Shown: one piece after another, positions 33,661 to 46,967 of the stretch
Numbering within the stretch: position 1 is the first letter of the stretch
Layout of the letters: every line of letters begins with the position of its first letter
Assembly (NCBI RefSeq): GCF_001039355.2
Contig: NW_019775735.1
Location: 116,194 to 180,193 of the forward strand
Direction: 5' to 3'
Length of the DNA: 64,000 bases
Source: Lingula anatina
Taxonomy: Eukaryota > Brachiopoda > Lingulata > Lingulida > Lingulidae
Notes under the pieces: generated by a model
Seen by the model: only the letters and a program-made list of their open reading frames with translations
Database searches by the model: none
What the model was told of the DNA's origin: nothing
Translations under genes and position numbers: made by a program

Positions 33661-36600
33661 AACCAGAATTGTTTTGTTTAGCTTGCCCCACCACCTTGTA
33701 AATGTTGCCAAAATATGGCCAGGTATATTTCAGTCTTTGGATTTTTTAGTTAATATTCAACTTGGCGCCAGACTAAAGCAGAAAAAAAAGCAAATCACGC
33801 AAAATATGTCAACTGCATTATTATCTTAACTTTTGGGTTTGCCCAAATCGATTAAAAATGCACTGAAATCCATACAAATTTTCCCAGTGCAGGAGACTTT
33901 TCATGGCAAAATTAACGAGAGTTTGCCTTAAGAAGGAGATCGCAGGTAGCGTAACAGGGGGTTAAGATATTTGAAAAAGATCACATACCTAATGGCAAGG
34001 CCGCGAATACGTGCAAATTGGACAAAGTGGCCAAGGCTAAAGGTAGACGAGCTACACACATGGATTAGAAAAACTAAAAAGATTGAGAAAATGAAACGCG
34101 AAATTCAATAGTGAACATAGAAGAGATAATGATAAATAGATCACTTTAACATGTTAATTAAACATACAGTAGAAATGGGTTTATAATTCAAATAATTCAG
34201 ATGTAATAAGGCAACAAAAGAAACATTCTATTGGCAATGGGGCTTGTAAACGAATAGCTTATCATCAAAAATGTTGAATCAGAGAGCGATGAAGGGGAAA
34301 AATACATCAGTAACACCTTTGATCCCATTGTCATCTACGCAATGCTTTCTACACACACGGCAAGCAATTTTCATAGTGCAAGAACACACCGGCAGATCTT
34401 TTCATTTCAGTATGGAAAAAGCCTTGCAAGTTGAAATTAACAGCCCTGGACTTCCCCATTACCTCCATTATCTAGCGTGTTAATGCCCATCAAAACCTAC
34501 AACATGGAAAGTAATATCCCATCCTGATGAAATATTTATCCTAGAAGGAACAAAATCAAAAGCCGCTCAGTTCGACCATTGATTTTTTCACCGTGATGAA
34601 AGTCGAGCATGCGGAGAGACGGTGGTGGTTTACAAAACGACTTTAGCCCGAAAATTGGTCTTAACTTTTGGAACAAAACTTACTTTGACCTAATATAAAT
34701 AATTAGTCGTATAGTTAATTGCAATACTGCAACTGCTTGATAAAAGATAACATGGATAATTTTAAGACCAATATGACCTTTATCTGGAACAACTACTTTG
34801 AATATGTCTTCAACTTAAGTACACCAATTCTTTGTCTAAAAGTTAAGTCTCTGTTTCGGGCTACAGGGCTTTTGTGTCACTTCCTCAAAACCTAGCTGGG
34901 TTTTCCAAGTAACTTATTGAAATGATGATCAGGGTGTAGCAGTGCTTTCTGAAATGTCAATTTTTTTTTCATTTTACTCAGGTTTGATAGAAATATTACT
35001 AGATATGCTTCCATTCGTTTCAGAACAAAATGGAGAGAGATTGTTCTTTACGTGTAGAGACGTTATAACACTGATTAGGATTTTTTAAAATTATTTTACG
35101 TGGACATGCATCTACAATGTATAAATTGGGTCTAAACTTAAACTAAACCTTTGACAAATATGATGCACGTTACCAACAAATAACTTAATAGATTTCCAAG
35201 CGAAATTTACGGACGCGGCATTAAAAGATTCTTAATTTAAATATTGTACTAAAACGTAAGAAAAGTGACGTGAGTATCGTGTTAATTATTTTCACAAAGT
35301 TACGTTTCTCGTCATGTAGCGGAAAGCAATAAAAGGGATCTAATGAAATATATCATAAAATATGATAAAAAAAGAATTAGTGAATCAAAAAGAGAATGCT
35401 TAGTATGACAAAATTTTGTAGAATTTATGCAATACAAAAATGTCCGTTTAAATATTTATGCAACATTTGTGAAACAACATTTGTGAAACAACATAAAATG
35501 TGAGCAGCCATTTAACCTTTACTGTAAATATGAAAGAAAAAACATGAAACCAGTAAACCTTTTTGTTTTGTTTCTCTTTTCAGAAAGATAAAATTTAGCG
35601 TAATTTAAATTCATTTGTTAAAATCATTTGTTCTTGTAAGCTAGCGATTAAAAAAGAAGCGAAAATAACATTTTGGTCTCCATGACAAAGATACGAAAAA
35701 AAAATAACATCGCCAAACATGGATGTTGACAATCACTTGATTTAAGGACAGAAAACTCATATGGCGGAAAAAGAGAAATCTGTCTTAGTAATTTAGTCAC
35801 AGCCACATTTCTGGCTTAAAACCACACGCACCACGCTCGACTGCGCCAAGACGGGAGACCATGACTCCGACTTCATTGACTTAACCAAGGGATTGAATTC
35901 ATTTGCATAATTCAAACATTCTTTTTCATCAATTTCACATATACAGCCGCGCTGTTTAATCCGTTTACCATAATAATAGGAGAAGGGATTGATGTCTGCC
36001 GAGCACAGAATTTCTAATTAAAGTCGTCCACAAATTAATGGGGGAAAGGTTTTATTACGATACTGCCCAAACCTGTGTGTTTTTTCCTCGTTAAAATTTT
36101 AGGTATATTAAAATTCTGAAACAGTAGCAACAACAATTGAAAATTAACAGTTTGGTGATTATATGTTGTTTCACGTCTTCTTGTGGCAATGTGGCAGAAA
36201 GACATAATTGAAAGTGGGAATTTATTGTGAATATATTTTTGTCCTTATTCTCTAATCAACCGCTTTTGCTTATTTATTCAGTGACTAAATGTGCGTCCAC
36301 GCCTTCTTTTCATGTTGAATCACACATTTTTAGAAAAAAAACAATGACCAGCGCATCGAAATAAAACAAACTTTTCAGACAAAGGATTTTATAGATTGGA
36401 CAAAGTAATTAACGAGAAAAACAAATCATGACCAGACGAACAAGATGAATGGTTTTCTTAATTGAAGCATTAGCAATCACTTGCAGAAGACAGTCCTGTA
36501 GAACTAATCTGAATTATTGCATGGTAAATGAAATCGAATTAATCACGACCGCGCCAGAGTTTATTGATCGATACATAATGTTATCTCTTATTTGAAAAAA

Positions 36601-36831
36601 AAAATGAAAACAACAGCATCTTCCTACTCTAATAAGACACGTCAAACAGTTCTAATGTGTGATGTATGATAATAATTCTAATATTGAAAGATAGCTATAT
36701 TAAGTTCTTCATTGAGACTTCCAGAGGTTTCAAACCCCAGGAAGATGAACTGATGAAGAAATGCACACACAAATATATACAGCTAAATATATGCTGTATG
36801 CAAGCACATGCAGTAATGTGGTATTGTTTTG

Positions 36832-36872
<41 letters not shown>
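36832..36872. repeat. Poly-A tract of about 40 bp
   Basis: Forty or so consecutive A bases. No retrogene body or target-site duplication was recognised on its left, so it is a plain homopolymer or an unrecognised retroelement tail. Confidence 0.9.
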
Positions 36873-36873
<1 letters not shown>

Positions 36874-38894
36874 ATGCATTAATATTGCATGAGAAAAATC
36901 AGAAAAATATGAAAGATAATGTAATAATGTAGTTGACATAATTTGACTGAAAAATAAGAAAAGTTAATTATTGTGCTGCGTCACCAAAGCAGTCGGCTAC
37001 AAAAATTTTGATTTAAAATGGAAAATACCAAAGGGAGCGTCAAAAGATGACCCCTGTCGGGTCTGTAATTTATCGTCACACCCATGGGTTTCTAGTCAAA
37101 CCAAACGTAAAAATATGCACAAGGCGTAACAGAAAAATACAAAAGACATATTCACCGCTTTAGATGACACGGTGCTAATGTCCGTTTTTTTAGGATTTCT
37201 ACATGGCTTAGTTCTCTTTCGTGAATGCCAAGTGTATCGGGTATTTTTTATGTAGTGGCGATAATTTCTGCCTGAAACACTCTTGTAATTTATGATATTT
37301 TAACAGTTTTTACCCCTTGCGATAAGCCACACCAGTTCATTTTATATGGCCCCTATCGGTAACGATGCATGCATGTTGGAGTGCACAAAAAACAGTTTAA
37401 AAATCTGTTCTGCCTATCCAACCCCATTTACAAACATCTTTTTTTCATTTGACAGCAACAAGACACACCTGAAAAAGCTCACAAACACATACACACGCTC
37501 AAACAAGAACGTGTCCCTACGCACATCTACATAATCGTTCAGAATACAAGGCACCATTCCTGGTAAGCATGCATCACTCTTTTTTTGAAAAAATCTAGCT
37601 GCAAAAGATGACCAAAATACAACAAAAATATTTTGGACGTTAAATTTGTATTTAGTCCTTTTGAAGTGGTTTTTAAGTGTACTTTCCCAAATATATTCCA
37701 CGTATTTTAAATTTGCATTCATTTCGAAATGCCATAACACGACATTTCTATAGTATATCCTTCAATTTAAAAGATTTTTGTATTATTTTGTTATTCTATG
37801 GGGCATTTAGAAAGTCAAGGAAGACATTTTCGTATTATGATATTTAACTTTAAACATAACATCAAAATTCAGATGCCAATGTCTGTTATTTGGGGGCTTT
37901 TCGTGAGGTTATTCAGGGCGCCAGATCTCAAAGTCAGTGCCATGCAGTTCCCAGCCACTTAACCCAAAGGGGCTTTTCAAATTTCACTGTTGATACGCAA
38001 GTATATACAAATCCCTCACATTCATTTCAATAAGTTGCATTTCAAGTCGGTACCTTCAAAGGCACGGTGTATAAAGCTCTAGCCATCTCATTTGGGTAGG
38101 GGAAACATAACTCAAATATGGTTCATCGCAAATTCAAGTTTGTATCGAGAGGGCCCTTTATATTATTGTATATATAAATAAAATATGCGGTCTACCATTG
38201 AAGTGCCCACGAGCAAGAGAGAGGTGTCAAATTTCCGTCTCGGATATGAAATCGTCATAAAATATCATAACGCTAATAGTTATATCCTAAGTTATCATAT
38301 TATTTATTCGATATTAATAAGAATAGCGGTATAAGTGGCTGAGGGTGAACATTATCCCCGAAGAGGCTGTCGGAAGAGAGGTACATTTTAATAAGAGGCG
38401 AGAAACAGCCCACAATACATACTTTGACACTATGACATGAACTATGCAAAAACACAGGCTGCCTAGATAATTGTGGAAATATTATGTGCAATTCATTGCG
38501 TTTTATATTAGCGACAGATAAATCATGTTCTGTAGCGGAGACAATGGCGAAAAGAGACCAGCCAACGAAATTAACATTTTTATAGATAGTCGCTGATCTA
38601 GTCTTTTGTTTTTATGTCATTTCTTCAATAGAATCGCGCGTGTCATTGAGCTTTCTGCGCGTGCCAGTTACATTTGGGAACGAATCATTTCTTCTTTTAA
38701 AGTCACATAGATCTTCATTTTTCGGACCCATTTCACAACTGTCTTTTGTTCAGGCGCTACTTGTCTGTGGCTCGTTTTTTCTCATCAAACACCCTCTGCT
38801 AAAGCGTTGCTGGATGATTACGCTTGAGGCTTTATTGTCCATTTATTCAAGTCAGAGAAACGAAATTGGATTAGAAATAACGTCAATGCGGTTT

Positions 38895-38940
<46 letters not shown>

Positions 38941-41536
38941 GAAGTTTTCCAATTTTCATTCAAAGTGTCTAACCTGTCTAAACAGAAAAAAAATAATGAC
39001 AAATAATTGTCTAATGCAGCATAAAGGTTAAATGCCATAGCAACTGTCCCCTAAACACATTTCCGCATTCCAAAATTTTGGCCTGACAGACTATCAGGGT
39101 AAGTGTTTCTTTATACCAATTATTTTGCACTTTATTTAATGGGGTCGCTAATGGTTTCAACACCATGTAAGACCTTAAAAGTGAGTGGGAAGAGAAAATA
39201 TAGATACATGATGCTATAAGGAAACACTGGTAACACTATCTCAATCTCGTTTTATATTCTGTTCTTCCTAGTAAATTTTTATCGACTCATGGTTTCCAGT
39301 GTTTTTCATTTGGCAAGTGGTCTTTGGTAAAGGAACAACATTACCATAAATACCCTATATAGTTTTCATTTTTCAAGTATTTTTAAAGAAACCTTTCCGC
39401 CAACCACGAAGAAAAAATATAATCTCATTGGAACTTTCTTTGCATTTCTGATAAATTCTTTTGGCTTGGGAAAAATAATTCATTTTCATAGTTGTCCTGT
39501 AGTTTTTCTTTCTTTTTAAATCAATACAGCTAAAACAACTATAATCAGAGAAATAAACAGCTTAATTGGGCTATTTAAAACTTAAGTAGTCGAAAATAAT
39601 GAAATGAATTTTAAAAAAATGTGGTATGAATTCATCAAATAGAAAAGCTCACGTCTAAGACTTAAAGCACGCAAAAAACAAGCCAAGGTAATGCTGAGAA
39701 AAAGAGAACATAAGTTTTGAGCTAAAAATTCTTCTCCAAAGAATTTTGAAAGCAATATTTTCCAAACCTTCACATTTGTTCCGTTTGGAAATAATTTACT
39801 GCAGCAAGCTAGCAGTGCACTAGACACTGGCAATATATTTTATTGGGAGTTTGCAAAACGACTTAGACAAGCTTTTCAAAGTACTTCACTGGTTTGATAT
39901 ATTGCGTGCACCTGGAACTCAACGTATGAAAGGCTTGGTTCATTGTGCAGCCTTTTCTGTAGATTTCTAAAACAGCTTTCTTTGTTAATGAATACACAAA
40001 CCACAGGCCTTAAAACAGTTTATAAAAGGCGGAAAGAGCGAAGGGATATAAATATAGAAAAAATAAATTGTGAGAGGGAGAAGTGGTTACTGGCAAACAG
40101 GCTATCAAATAAAGAATAAAAGAGCTGAGTGCACGTCATTTGCACTCAATAACCGTTTTCAGATATAAAACAATATCCCATATAAAAACCAGTATCCTCG
40201 ATAATAATAATAAATAAAGCTATTCACAGTTACGTTCTTATATACATGCATATATGCTCAGTTTAGACATTCCCCTAAATTTTGACACACTCTAAAATAT
40301 ATCTCTTCTTAGAGTCCAATTTTCTTAACTGAAATGCAATTTTTTTCTTGAGATATTCTAAGCGTATCTTTTGTTTACTGACTAACATGCCTTCCTTCTG
40401 TACGGAGACATAAGCCGAATAATACCAACAAGCGTTTACCGAACCCTGAATGTCGGATAGGGTTTATCAGGGCGTATATCACTCTCGAAAAAAACGAACC
40501 AATCTTAGTAAACACACTAAATATGAGGAGCTGAAACAGCTTCGTACACAAAGCGAACGACCTAGCCACCCAATGTTTTCCAGCCTCCCGGCACGAATTA
40601 GACAAACGGTTATTTCTCGACTATTCTTACATTAACTACCCGAGCTTTTCTCCATGGTGCCATTAGGGGATTTTATTTCAACTCTTCTTGATTAAATCCA
40701 CCGCTGCCTCGAAAGGCCGTATCCATCATTCAATGTTCTGCAGCCCCATGACAATTGCGACCCCGTATCAAAAGAACCCATTTTGGAAGATAATGTAAAT
40801 CGAGACTGCATTAGATAATAAGGGAAAGTGATGAAAATGTGCCGTGTACCTATCAAAATCTGCTAGAGTACATTTTTGATACAGATAAAATATTGTTTTT
40901 CCACCTATGGAAAAGAGAAACAGCTTTTTTTCGGGTTCTTTGACTACAAAGTTGGGTGATAAATCATTAGCGGCCATAACTTCGTGCCTCTGTGGGCTTT
41001 CTTTGCATTACCGGAGCGCGCCATTCGTGAGTTTGACTTTAGACTGGGTTAACTGTGCATCAACCAGCATTTGATAATACACAAGGCGTGGTTACACCTA
41101 ACCTTCGAGAATATATAGTGACTATAGCTGGATTGCATTATTTCAGTTACTGGGGCACCGCAATATTGACAAAAAACAGTGGAAAGAAAACAATTTGTTA
41201 GACAAAAGGCAAAAAAATGGACGTTTAAAATTGAAAAATTATAAATCTAATCACTATAAACCACTTAATGTCTCAAATATCCTTGGAATTAGTCTTGCTT
41301 TGAAAGCCATGCATTGCCTTACTCCATAATTTTGCTACAGATATGATAGAAGCTAAACGGGATCTAAAGAACATCTAAAGAAATCTATTATTCGCCTAAG
41401 TTCTTTGACGATCTACTAATAAAACCTTTACTGATGACATATTCTTAACACAAAAATACTCTTAAGATTAAAATAGTGCTTATACAGGCCTATATACATT
41501 AAGAACCGCGCAGGTCCTTTCATGCAATTCATTCCG

Positions 41537-41556
41537 TGTGTGAAACATTTCACACA
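41537..41556. promoter_or_regulatory. Everted T-box-like half-site pair
   Basis: GTGTGAAA and TTTCACAC are arranged as an inverted pair (9-bp arms TGTGTGAAA, 2-bp spacer). GTGTGAAA is the core half-site of T-box factors. Could equally be a chance palindrome. Confidence 0.25.
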
Positions 41557-42454
41557 TATGCCTAATGATTTTTATTAAAGCTGAAACCAGTATCAGTTTT
41601 TTTTTATACACAACACGTAGAAGTCATTTTTCTAACAGTTAATTCGGTAAAACCTTTTAAATGCCACATTTTCTTAGTCGCTTACTAATTATAGGCCTAC
41701 TGGTGTACAGAAGTGTAAATATATATTTGTATTTTTTTCTTATTTTGGATTTTTCTCACTCCCATAGAACCCATTAAAATTATCATAACGAAATACTATA
41801 TGACATGTAGAAATTAGAATTATAATCATCATTAATAGCAACATTTTAATGTTCAAAATAATCCTTCAATATAATGATTACCTTTCAAACTTAATTATGC
41901 CCTGATACTTGCTTATTTCCTATATTATTCTTATTCATTACACAACGAATACATGTACCTAGTGTTACCAAATGTCTAGTGACTATATGAGTGAAAATGT
42001 TATTTGTGATGTGATAAGCAAAATAAAGTACAGACAAGAAAAGTGATACAGTGGTCAAAATGCGTTATATTACGAATGCCAGTAACCCGCTCTATATTGA
42101 AACACAAACCTGGAACAAAGGCCAAAAGGGCCAGGTGACCTAAATAATTGAAATGAAAATAGTTCGATAGGTGGCAGCACACACTAGGTTCAATTCTATA
42201 ATTAGGTCAGAAGTAGGATTGTAATGTATGAGGAAGGAATGGGTAATCAGCATGCTATTGAGGCATTCAAAACAACATGCATGGTTCCATGGATTTCTTT
42301 AATATGTGCCAAACGACTGCTATTCGAGTATATTATTTTAAAACGAAATGTAGCATTCACGACGTATTAACATTATTATTATTAACATTATCGTCATGAT
42401 TTTTACAGTGCTGGACTAGAAATATGATATCGTTAAATGTAATTTGTGATATTA

Positions 42455-42622
42455 CAGGGGCGGATCCAGAGTTATTTTCTGACAGTCTTCCAATTTATCT
42501 TTATTTCTCCATCCTCCATTTTTGACCGTCTTCCGACAGAAAAAATTAGATACCCATCAATGTAAACTTGAAAATCTGACCGTCTTCCGGAAGACCCAGA
42601 AGACGCCCCAAATCCGCCCCTG
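42455..42622. mobile_element. MITE-like element, ends CAGGGGCGGAT
   Basis: 168 bp with perfect 11-bp terminal inverted repeats: CAGGGGCGGAT at 42455-42465 and its reverse complement at 42612-42622. Possible 6-bp target duplication ATATTA/ATATTT with one mismatch. Inside are three GTCTTCC words, the last in a CGTCTTCCGGAAGAC near-palindrome. It is non-coding, so non-autonomous. The ends relate it to the element at 10440-10564. Confidence 0.75.
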
Positions 42623-42792
42623 ATATTTCTGTTATCAATAAAACCACCCAGCATAGAAAAGTAAAGTAATATTTTGTTCTGCAAACTGTGATTTTTATAA
42701 AGAAATTGGTTAGTTTATTAGTTTGTAGTATATACAAAACGTATTGTACTGGCTACGTTTTTATTTCAAGCTATAGTCTCATATTGTGTTAA

Positions 42793-42805
42793 TAGATGGC
42801 GCTGC
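42793..42805 (+). promoter_or_regulatory. CTCF-core-like site
   Basis: TAGATGGCGCTGC contains AGATGGCGC, the conserved core recognised by animal CTCF. It lies between Lox5 and Scr, about 170 bp from the MITE-like element. Insulator function is an inference from a 9-11-bp match. Confidence 0.35.
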
Positions 42806-44133
42806 ACTCGCTCTCTTGTAGGTATTGTATAATCAAGCAGTTTTCTTTAAATATTGCACAGGGGTTAATAGCGTGTATATACATGGACTTAATGTGTATT
42901 TTTTCAAGAGCTCCGATGGGAAAAGTATCACTTGCACTAGAATGTGTCATATGAAAGGAAGAGACAATACAGTAGAATTTACCCTATGACAAAACGATGA
43001 AAAACTGAAAAAAAAGCATATTTAACAAACAAGCAAACAGTCGTTATTTCACATTACATAAGATTTTTTTCTGGCAGAAAAACAAGGCGTGTTTTATTCA
43101 CTTTTCCAGCACCCCTAAATAACCACACAGGACTGATTCATGAAAAATAATTGATGAGACGTTATGTTATATATCTCAAATAAAGTGCTGTCATGCACAT
43201 TGTTAACAAAAAAATGAAAAAAAAAATTGAATATGGGCGAGTAGCATCTTAATAGTACGATGAATAAAGGGGTATTTATTAAGGGGAAATAATCTGACAT
43301 CCGAAACATACATAAGCCCTGGCAGTAAACACATTTTGGGCTGTTCGTGGACTTTTTGACCACTGTAAATACTTTTTGTACAACCGCCACACTGTGTAGC
43401 AGTTAATCGTCCATACATTTTGATACGCTTTGGTGCTTGTCTGTAACAGATATACGAAAATACAAATATTTCAGGATTGTTTTTTGTTGTTAACATACCA
43501 TTAGACTGATAAGGGTTTATTTGAATTAAGATGTTCATTTTGTGATGGCTCTATGGGACCCATTGTCCCAAATGTTGGATAGAAAATTGTGACGACAACA
43601 AACTGTATTGTCATCAACTCTAAATTCTTTGTCCTCTTTTAAAAGCATATGATGATCCTGCATTAAAAGGTATTTTTTTCAAAATTAAAATAATAATAAT
43701 AATAACAATTTTGAGAAAAACATGCAACTTACACATTTATGCAAATACATGGAAGAGAAACTCTTTTTTATTTTCAAATATATTTTGGTTTAATCTGATG
43801 GTTTATCGGAGCTGTTTCTTAACTGTTTTATCATGTATTTCATACACAGGCCAGACGCAAAATGTTACTATGGTAGACATGTTATTAATGAAGTCAAGTG
43901 GCAAACGCTAGGCAGGTTTGCGTCAAGATATACATTATCAATAAAACGGTGGATTTCCCATACTAAAAATACCAAAAATATAGACAGAGAAGTATACTTT
44001 TTTTTAGCAGGAACACACAATATATCAGGCGCGATTTTCCAAGGCAGCTGCAGCGACAAAATAAGGCGAGAGGTTATCAAGAACGGCACACTCTTTTAAA
44101 GACACTCATTTGAACTTGCAGCTGCCTCAAGCC

Positions 44134-44177
44134 GTCTCCATGGTAACGAAATAGATCATCGGCGTTCCCATGACAAC
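44134..44177. promoter_or_regulatory. Pair of RFX X-box-like sites
   Basis: GTCTCCATGGTAAC (44134-44147) and GTTCCCATGACAAC (44164-44177) both fit the palindromic RFX X-box pattern (GTNNCC, short spacer, RGYAAC-like half). They lie 16 bp apart in a GC-richer islet. RFX factors drive ciliary and neuronal genes, but no ciliary gene is visible here. Confidence 0.4.
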
Positions 44178-45604
44178 GCGGTGCATAACAGGGCCCTAAG
44201 GATACCCTGAATATTGTAAACGCCTGATTAATGTTCAGAAAGAAAAGCTGATTTCCATACGTAACATCTGTAGTCTAAGGGTTTCTGAGAGGGTCTTGGA
44301 AAATTCCGTCTTTGTGTGTGGTTTGACCCAAGCGTTCAGGGTGTATTTTGACTTTTTAAGGTGTCTTGTCAAGTGGTTAAGAGAGATTTATGTAGCCGCG
44401 GCATTCGAATGGATTCACAGAGTCCTCGGAATTGTGGCGTGAACTAGCATGCGGGGTTACCAGGAGTAAGCCGCGTCTTATACTTAATCGAATGGATACG
44501 TTATAAGATTAGCTTCCAGACTGTCCACTAACTAATACAGGCCATTAATGAAATATAGTAAGGCAGCCTTTCGAGTAGGTTTATTCTTTGGGGTAGACTG
44601 ATAGGTAGATTACAAGACGATCAAATAGCAAATCTTTAAGTTTTCAATAATGTTTCTTGCAAAACCTAGAAGAAAATTGACCTCAACGTTTTCCCTAGCA
44701 TTAACCACTTAATTTATTTCAGCGTGCTCTGTACATTTTATTTGCATTCTCACGCATTGGCATTAATTTGTCATGCTTGTCTTTATTTAATAATATCTAT
44801 ATATTTATGTTTTTATTTTTGTTTTCAAAAATTTGATACTTCAGATAGTTTATATCATGCTCTGACCAGCACCTTGTAGTTAATGACTCGTAAACTAAAA
44901 CGAACTGCAAGAAACTGTTTTCTGCTGTAATAGGCATTACGCAAGAGCGATATTCCGTAATTCAAAGAACTAAACAATGTGGGTCACCTGTAAATGACCT
45001 TGAAGGCATTCATCTGATGTAACAACTACCATTAAGGAAATATATATAATAAAGGATAAAATACATATAATTAATGAAAGAGAGAGAGAGAGAGAGAGAG
45101 AAGAAGAAGGACAGGCGCAGGAGTGGGGTGGGGTGGGGGGGGGGTGCGATGGGAAAATAAAAAAGAAATAATGCAGTAAAACTTAATGCAAAAAGGATTG
45201 CCAAGTGCCAGTCTAAAGACAAAAATAATGATAATAATGGAAGTGTTCCCACCCAAGAAAACCGACAGAGTTAAATAAAGCCTACGCTGACTCAAGAAAG
45301 TCACAAAAAATATACATCCAAATGTGCATGCAAAGTGCAGTATCAGAACAAAAGGCAACGTTTTTTTTTTTCGTCCAAACCTTACACCTATTTCCTTATT
45401 TACCGATCTCATGTCCAACTTCCATTTACCTGTAAAGTTTGCAACTGCTTCGTCACGGAGTCCCCTGTCAGGCCCACAGTTTATGCTACCGATATGTTTT
45501 ATGACCGCAGCTGATTCGATAGCGCGATAAACGACAGAAATGACACGAGAGTAAAATATAAAGGACAATCGGTGATTATATAAAGTGTGATAAGGATCAT
45601 CTGC

Positions 45605-45620
45605 AGAGAGAGAGAGAGAG

Positions 45621-45662
<42 letters not shown>

Positions 45663-45682
45663 TGTGTGTGTGTGTGTGTGTA
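45605..45682. repeat. (GA)n-(GT)n compound microsatellite
   Basis: About 55 bp of GA (one AGTAGA break) followed by about 20 bp of GT. Open frames across it are artefacts. Confidence 0.95.
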
Positions 45683-45839
45683 TGCGCACGCGCGAGAGAG
45701 AAATCGAGCAACACGAATAAAGGTGTCAAATTTTTTACTTCTTCATTTGTGTATTTTCCCTTTGCCTATGCCTCTGCTTAGTTTATGACAAGACGACCTA
45801 AATATAATTTGCCATTTAATGAGCTTGTCATTTTGCAGG

Positions 45840-46440
45840 TTTAATTACACCCACGTATACAATGAAACGCTTACTATCCACCTTGCAAAATGCATGCCCT
45901 GCGATTGCCATGGTAACGTTTTCATCATCAATCGTCACCAGGAGCCACGCGAGTTCACAATCATGGTTCTAGCAAGCATTTTAGTCAGGTATTAAACCTA
46001 TCAATAGGGGGCCAAAAGTACAGCCGACAAGAGTTTTGCGATCTAATCTGGAGAGATAAGGCCCTCTCATCTTAGATGCCTCTCCCATCACAGTCTGGCC
46101 TCTTCGCAGTCGACAAAGATTTCCTTTTTCTGTAAGAAGAGGTAACAAACAAATGCCAAGAGAATAATGCATTGTTTCTGTCTCCAGCTAAAAGATCTAA
46201 CTTTCTGATATGCAAATTATCTTTCAATTTGCGTGAATGTAATTATACATGCACTGGGCTGTATTTCACTGTCATCTTGCCAGGGTACCGGATATTTACG
46301 ATGGTGCACGAAGTATTCCGAGTCCGGTCCGAGTTCGTTGCGAGGTGGTTGCGGAAATGCACGATCACCAATGGGCCGAGGTAAGCATTTTGTCGCGCGT
46401 GTAGGTTGATTTGACAGACGTTAGGCGTTCGCGACACGAG
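45840..46440. promoter_or_regulatory. GC-richer candidate regulatory island between Lox5 and Scr
   Basis: Contains an X-box-like ATTGCCATGGTAAC (45904-45917), GATA-type words (GAGATAAGG near 46052) and a CpG-rich end at about 46290-46440. That last part includes an ATG (46301) followed by 80 open bases and a good donor (GAG/GTAAGC, 46381). A small unknown exon is possible, a regulatory element more likely. Confidence 0.3.
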
Positions 46441-46618
46441 AAGGTGTAATCTTTATACATCGGGGTTTGATTCCTAAATTACATGTTGGTATCCGAAAAC
46501 AATTTAACGTGCAACATTAAAAAATAACACAACTTATTTGATGATATCTAACTAGATGAAAGGAACTTGGGCGAAATGACACACGACGGAGGTTTGCAAG
46601 TATTTTAAGCATAAACAG

Positions 46619-46967
46619 TTAAAGGGATAATAACTCTTCGTATGAGATCTATATTTCACAATAAAAACATTGTGAATAACTCATAGAAATATAATATATT
46701 CTGTTTTACCACAAAAACGGCAGTTATAGCATTATTCTGATATCTGAGCTTGTCTTTAGACCATGTGACCTCCATTGATGGCTATACTCTCTTAAAATCT
46801 CTTAAGAGATTTTAACAAAAAAACAAACTTTTTCGAAAAAAAAAAAAACAGGGACTAACTTTGAATGTAAAAATGAATTCATTAACCATTGGTAAGTATG
46901 GGAAAATTGTTGTTTACTCCAGGAAAATTCATTTTTTGGCCGAAACGAAGAGTTATTATCCCTTTAA
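46619..46967. mobile_element. MITE-like element with 23-bp TIRs and TTAA ends
   Basis: Perfect 23-bp inverted repeats, beginning TTAAAGGGATAATAACTC, lie at 46619-46641 and 46945-46967. The outermost TTAA may be part of the element or the target site. A 24-bp perfect palindrome centred on CTTAAG lies at 46792-46815, close to the element's midpoint. No coding capacity. Ends of the TTAAAGGG...ATAACTC kind recall abundant short repeats of molluscan and related genomes (from memory, not checked). A diverged partial copy is at 12583-12700. Confidence 0.8.

Noticed and set aside
36832-36872. Poly-A as the tail of a processed pseudogene
   Set aside because: No coding remnant or flanking target duplication was recognised upstream.
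45071-45568. 165-codon minus-strand frame
   Set aside because: Crosses (GA)n and G-rich repeats, giving Leu/Ser and His/Pro runs; no protein family likeness.
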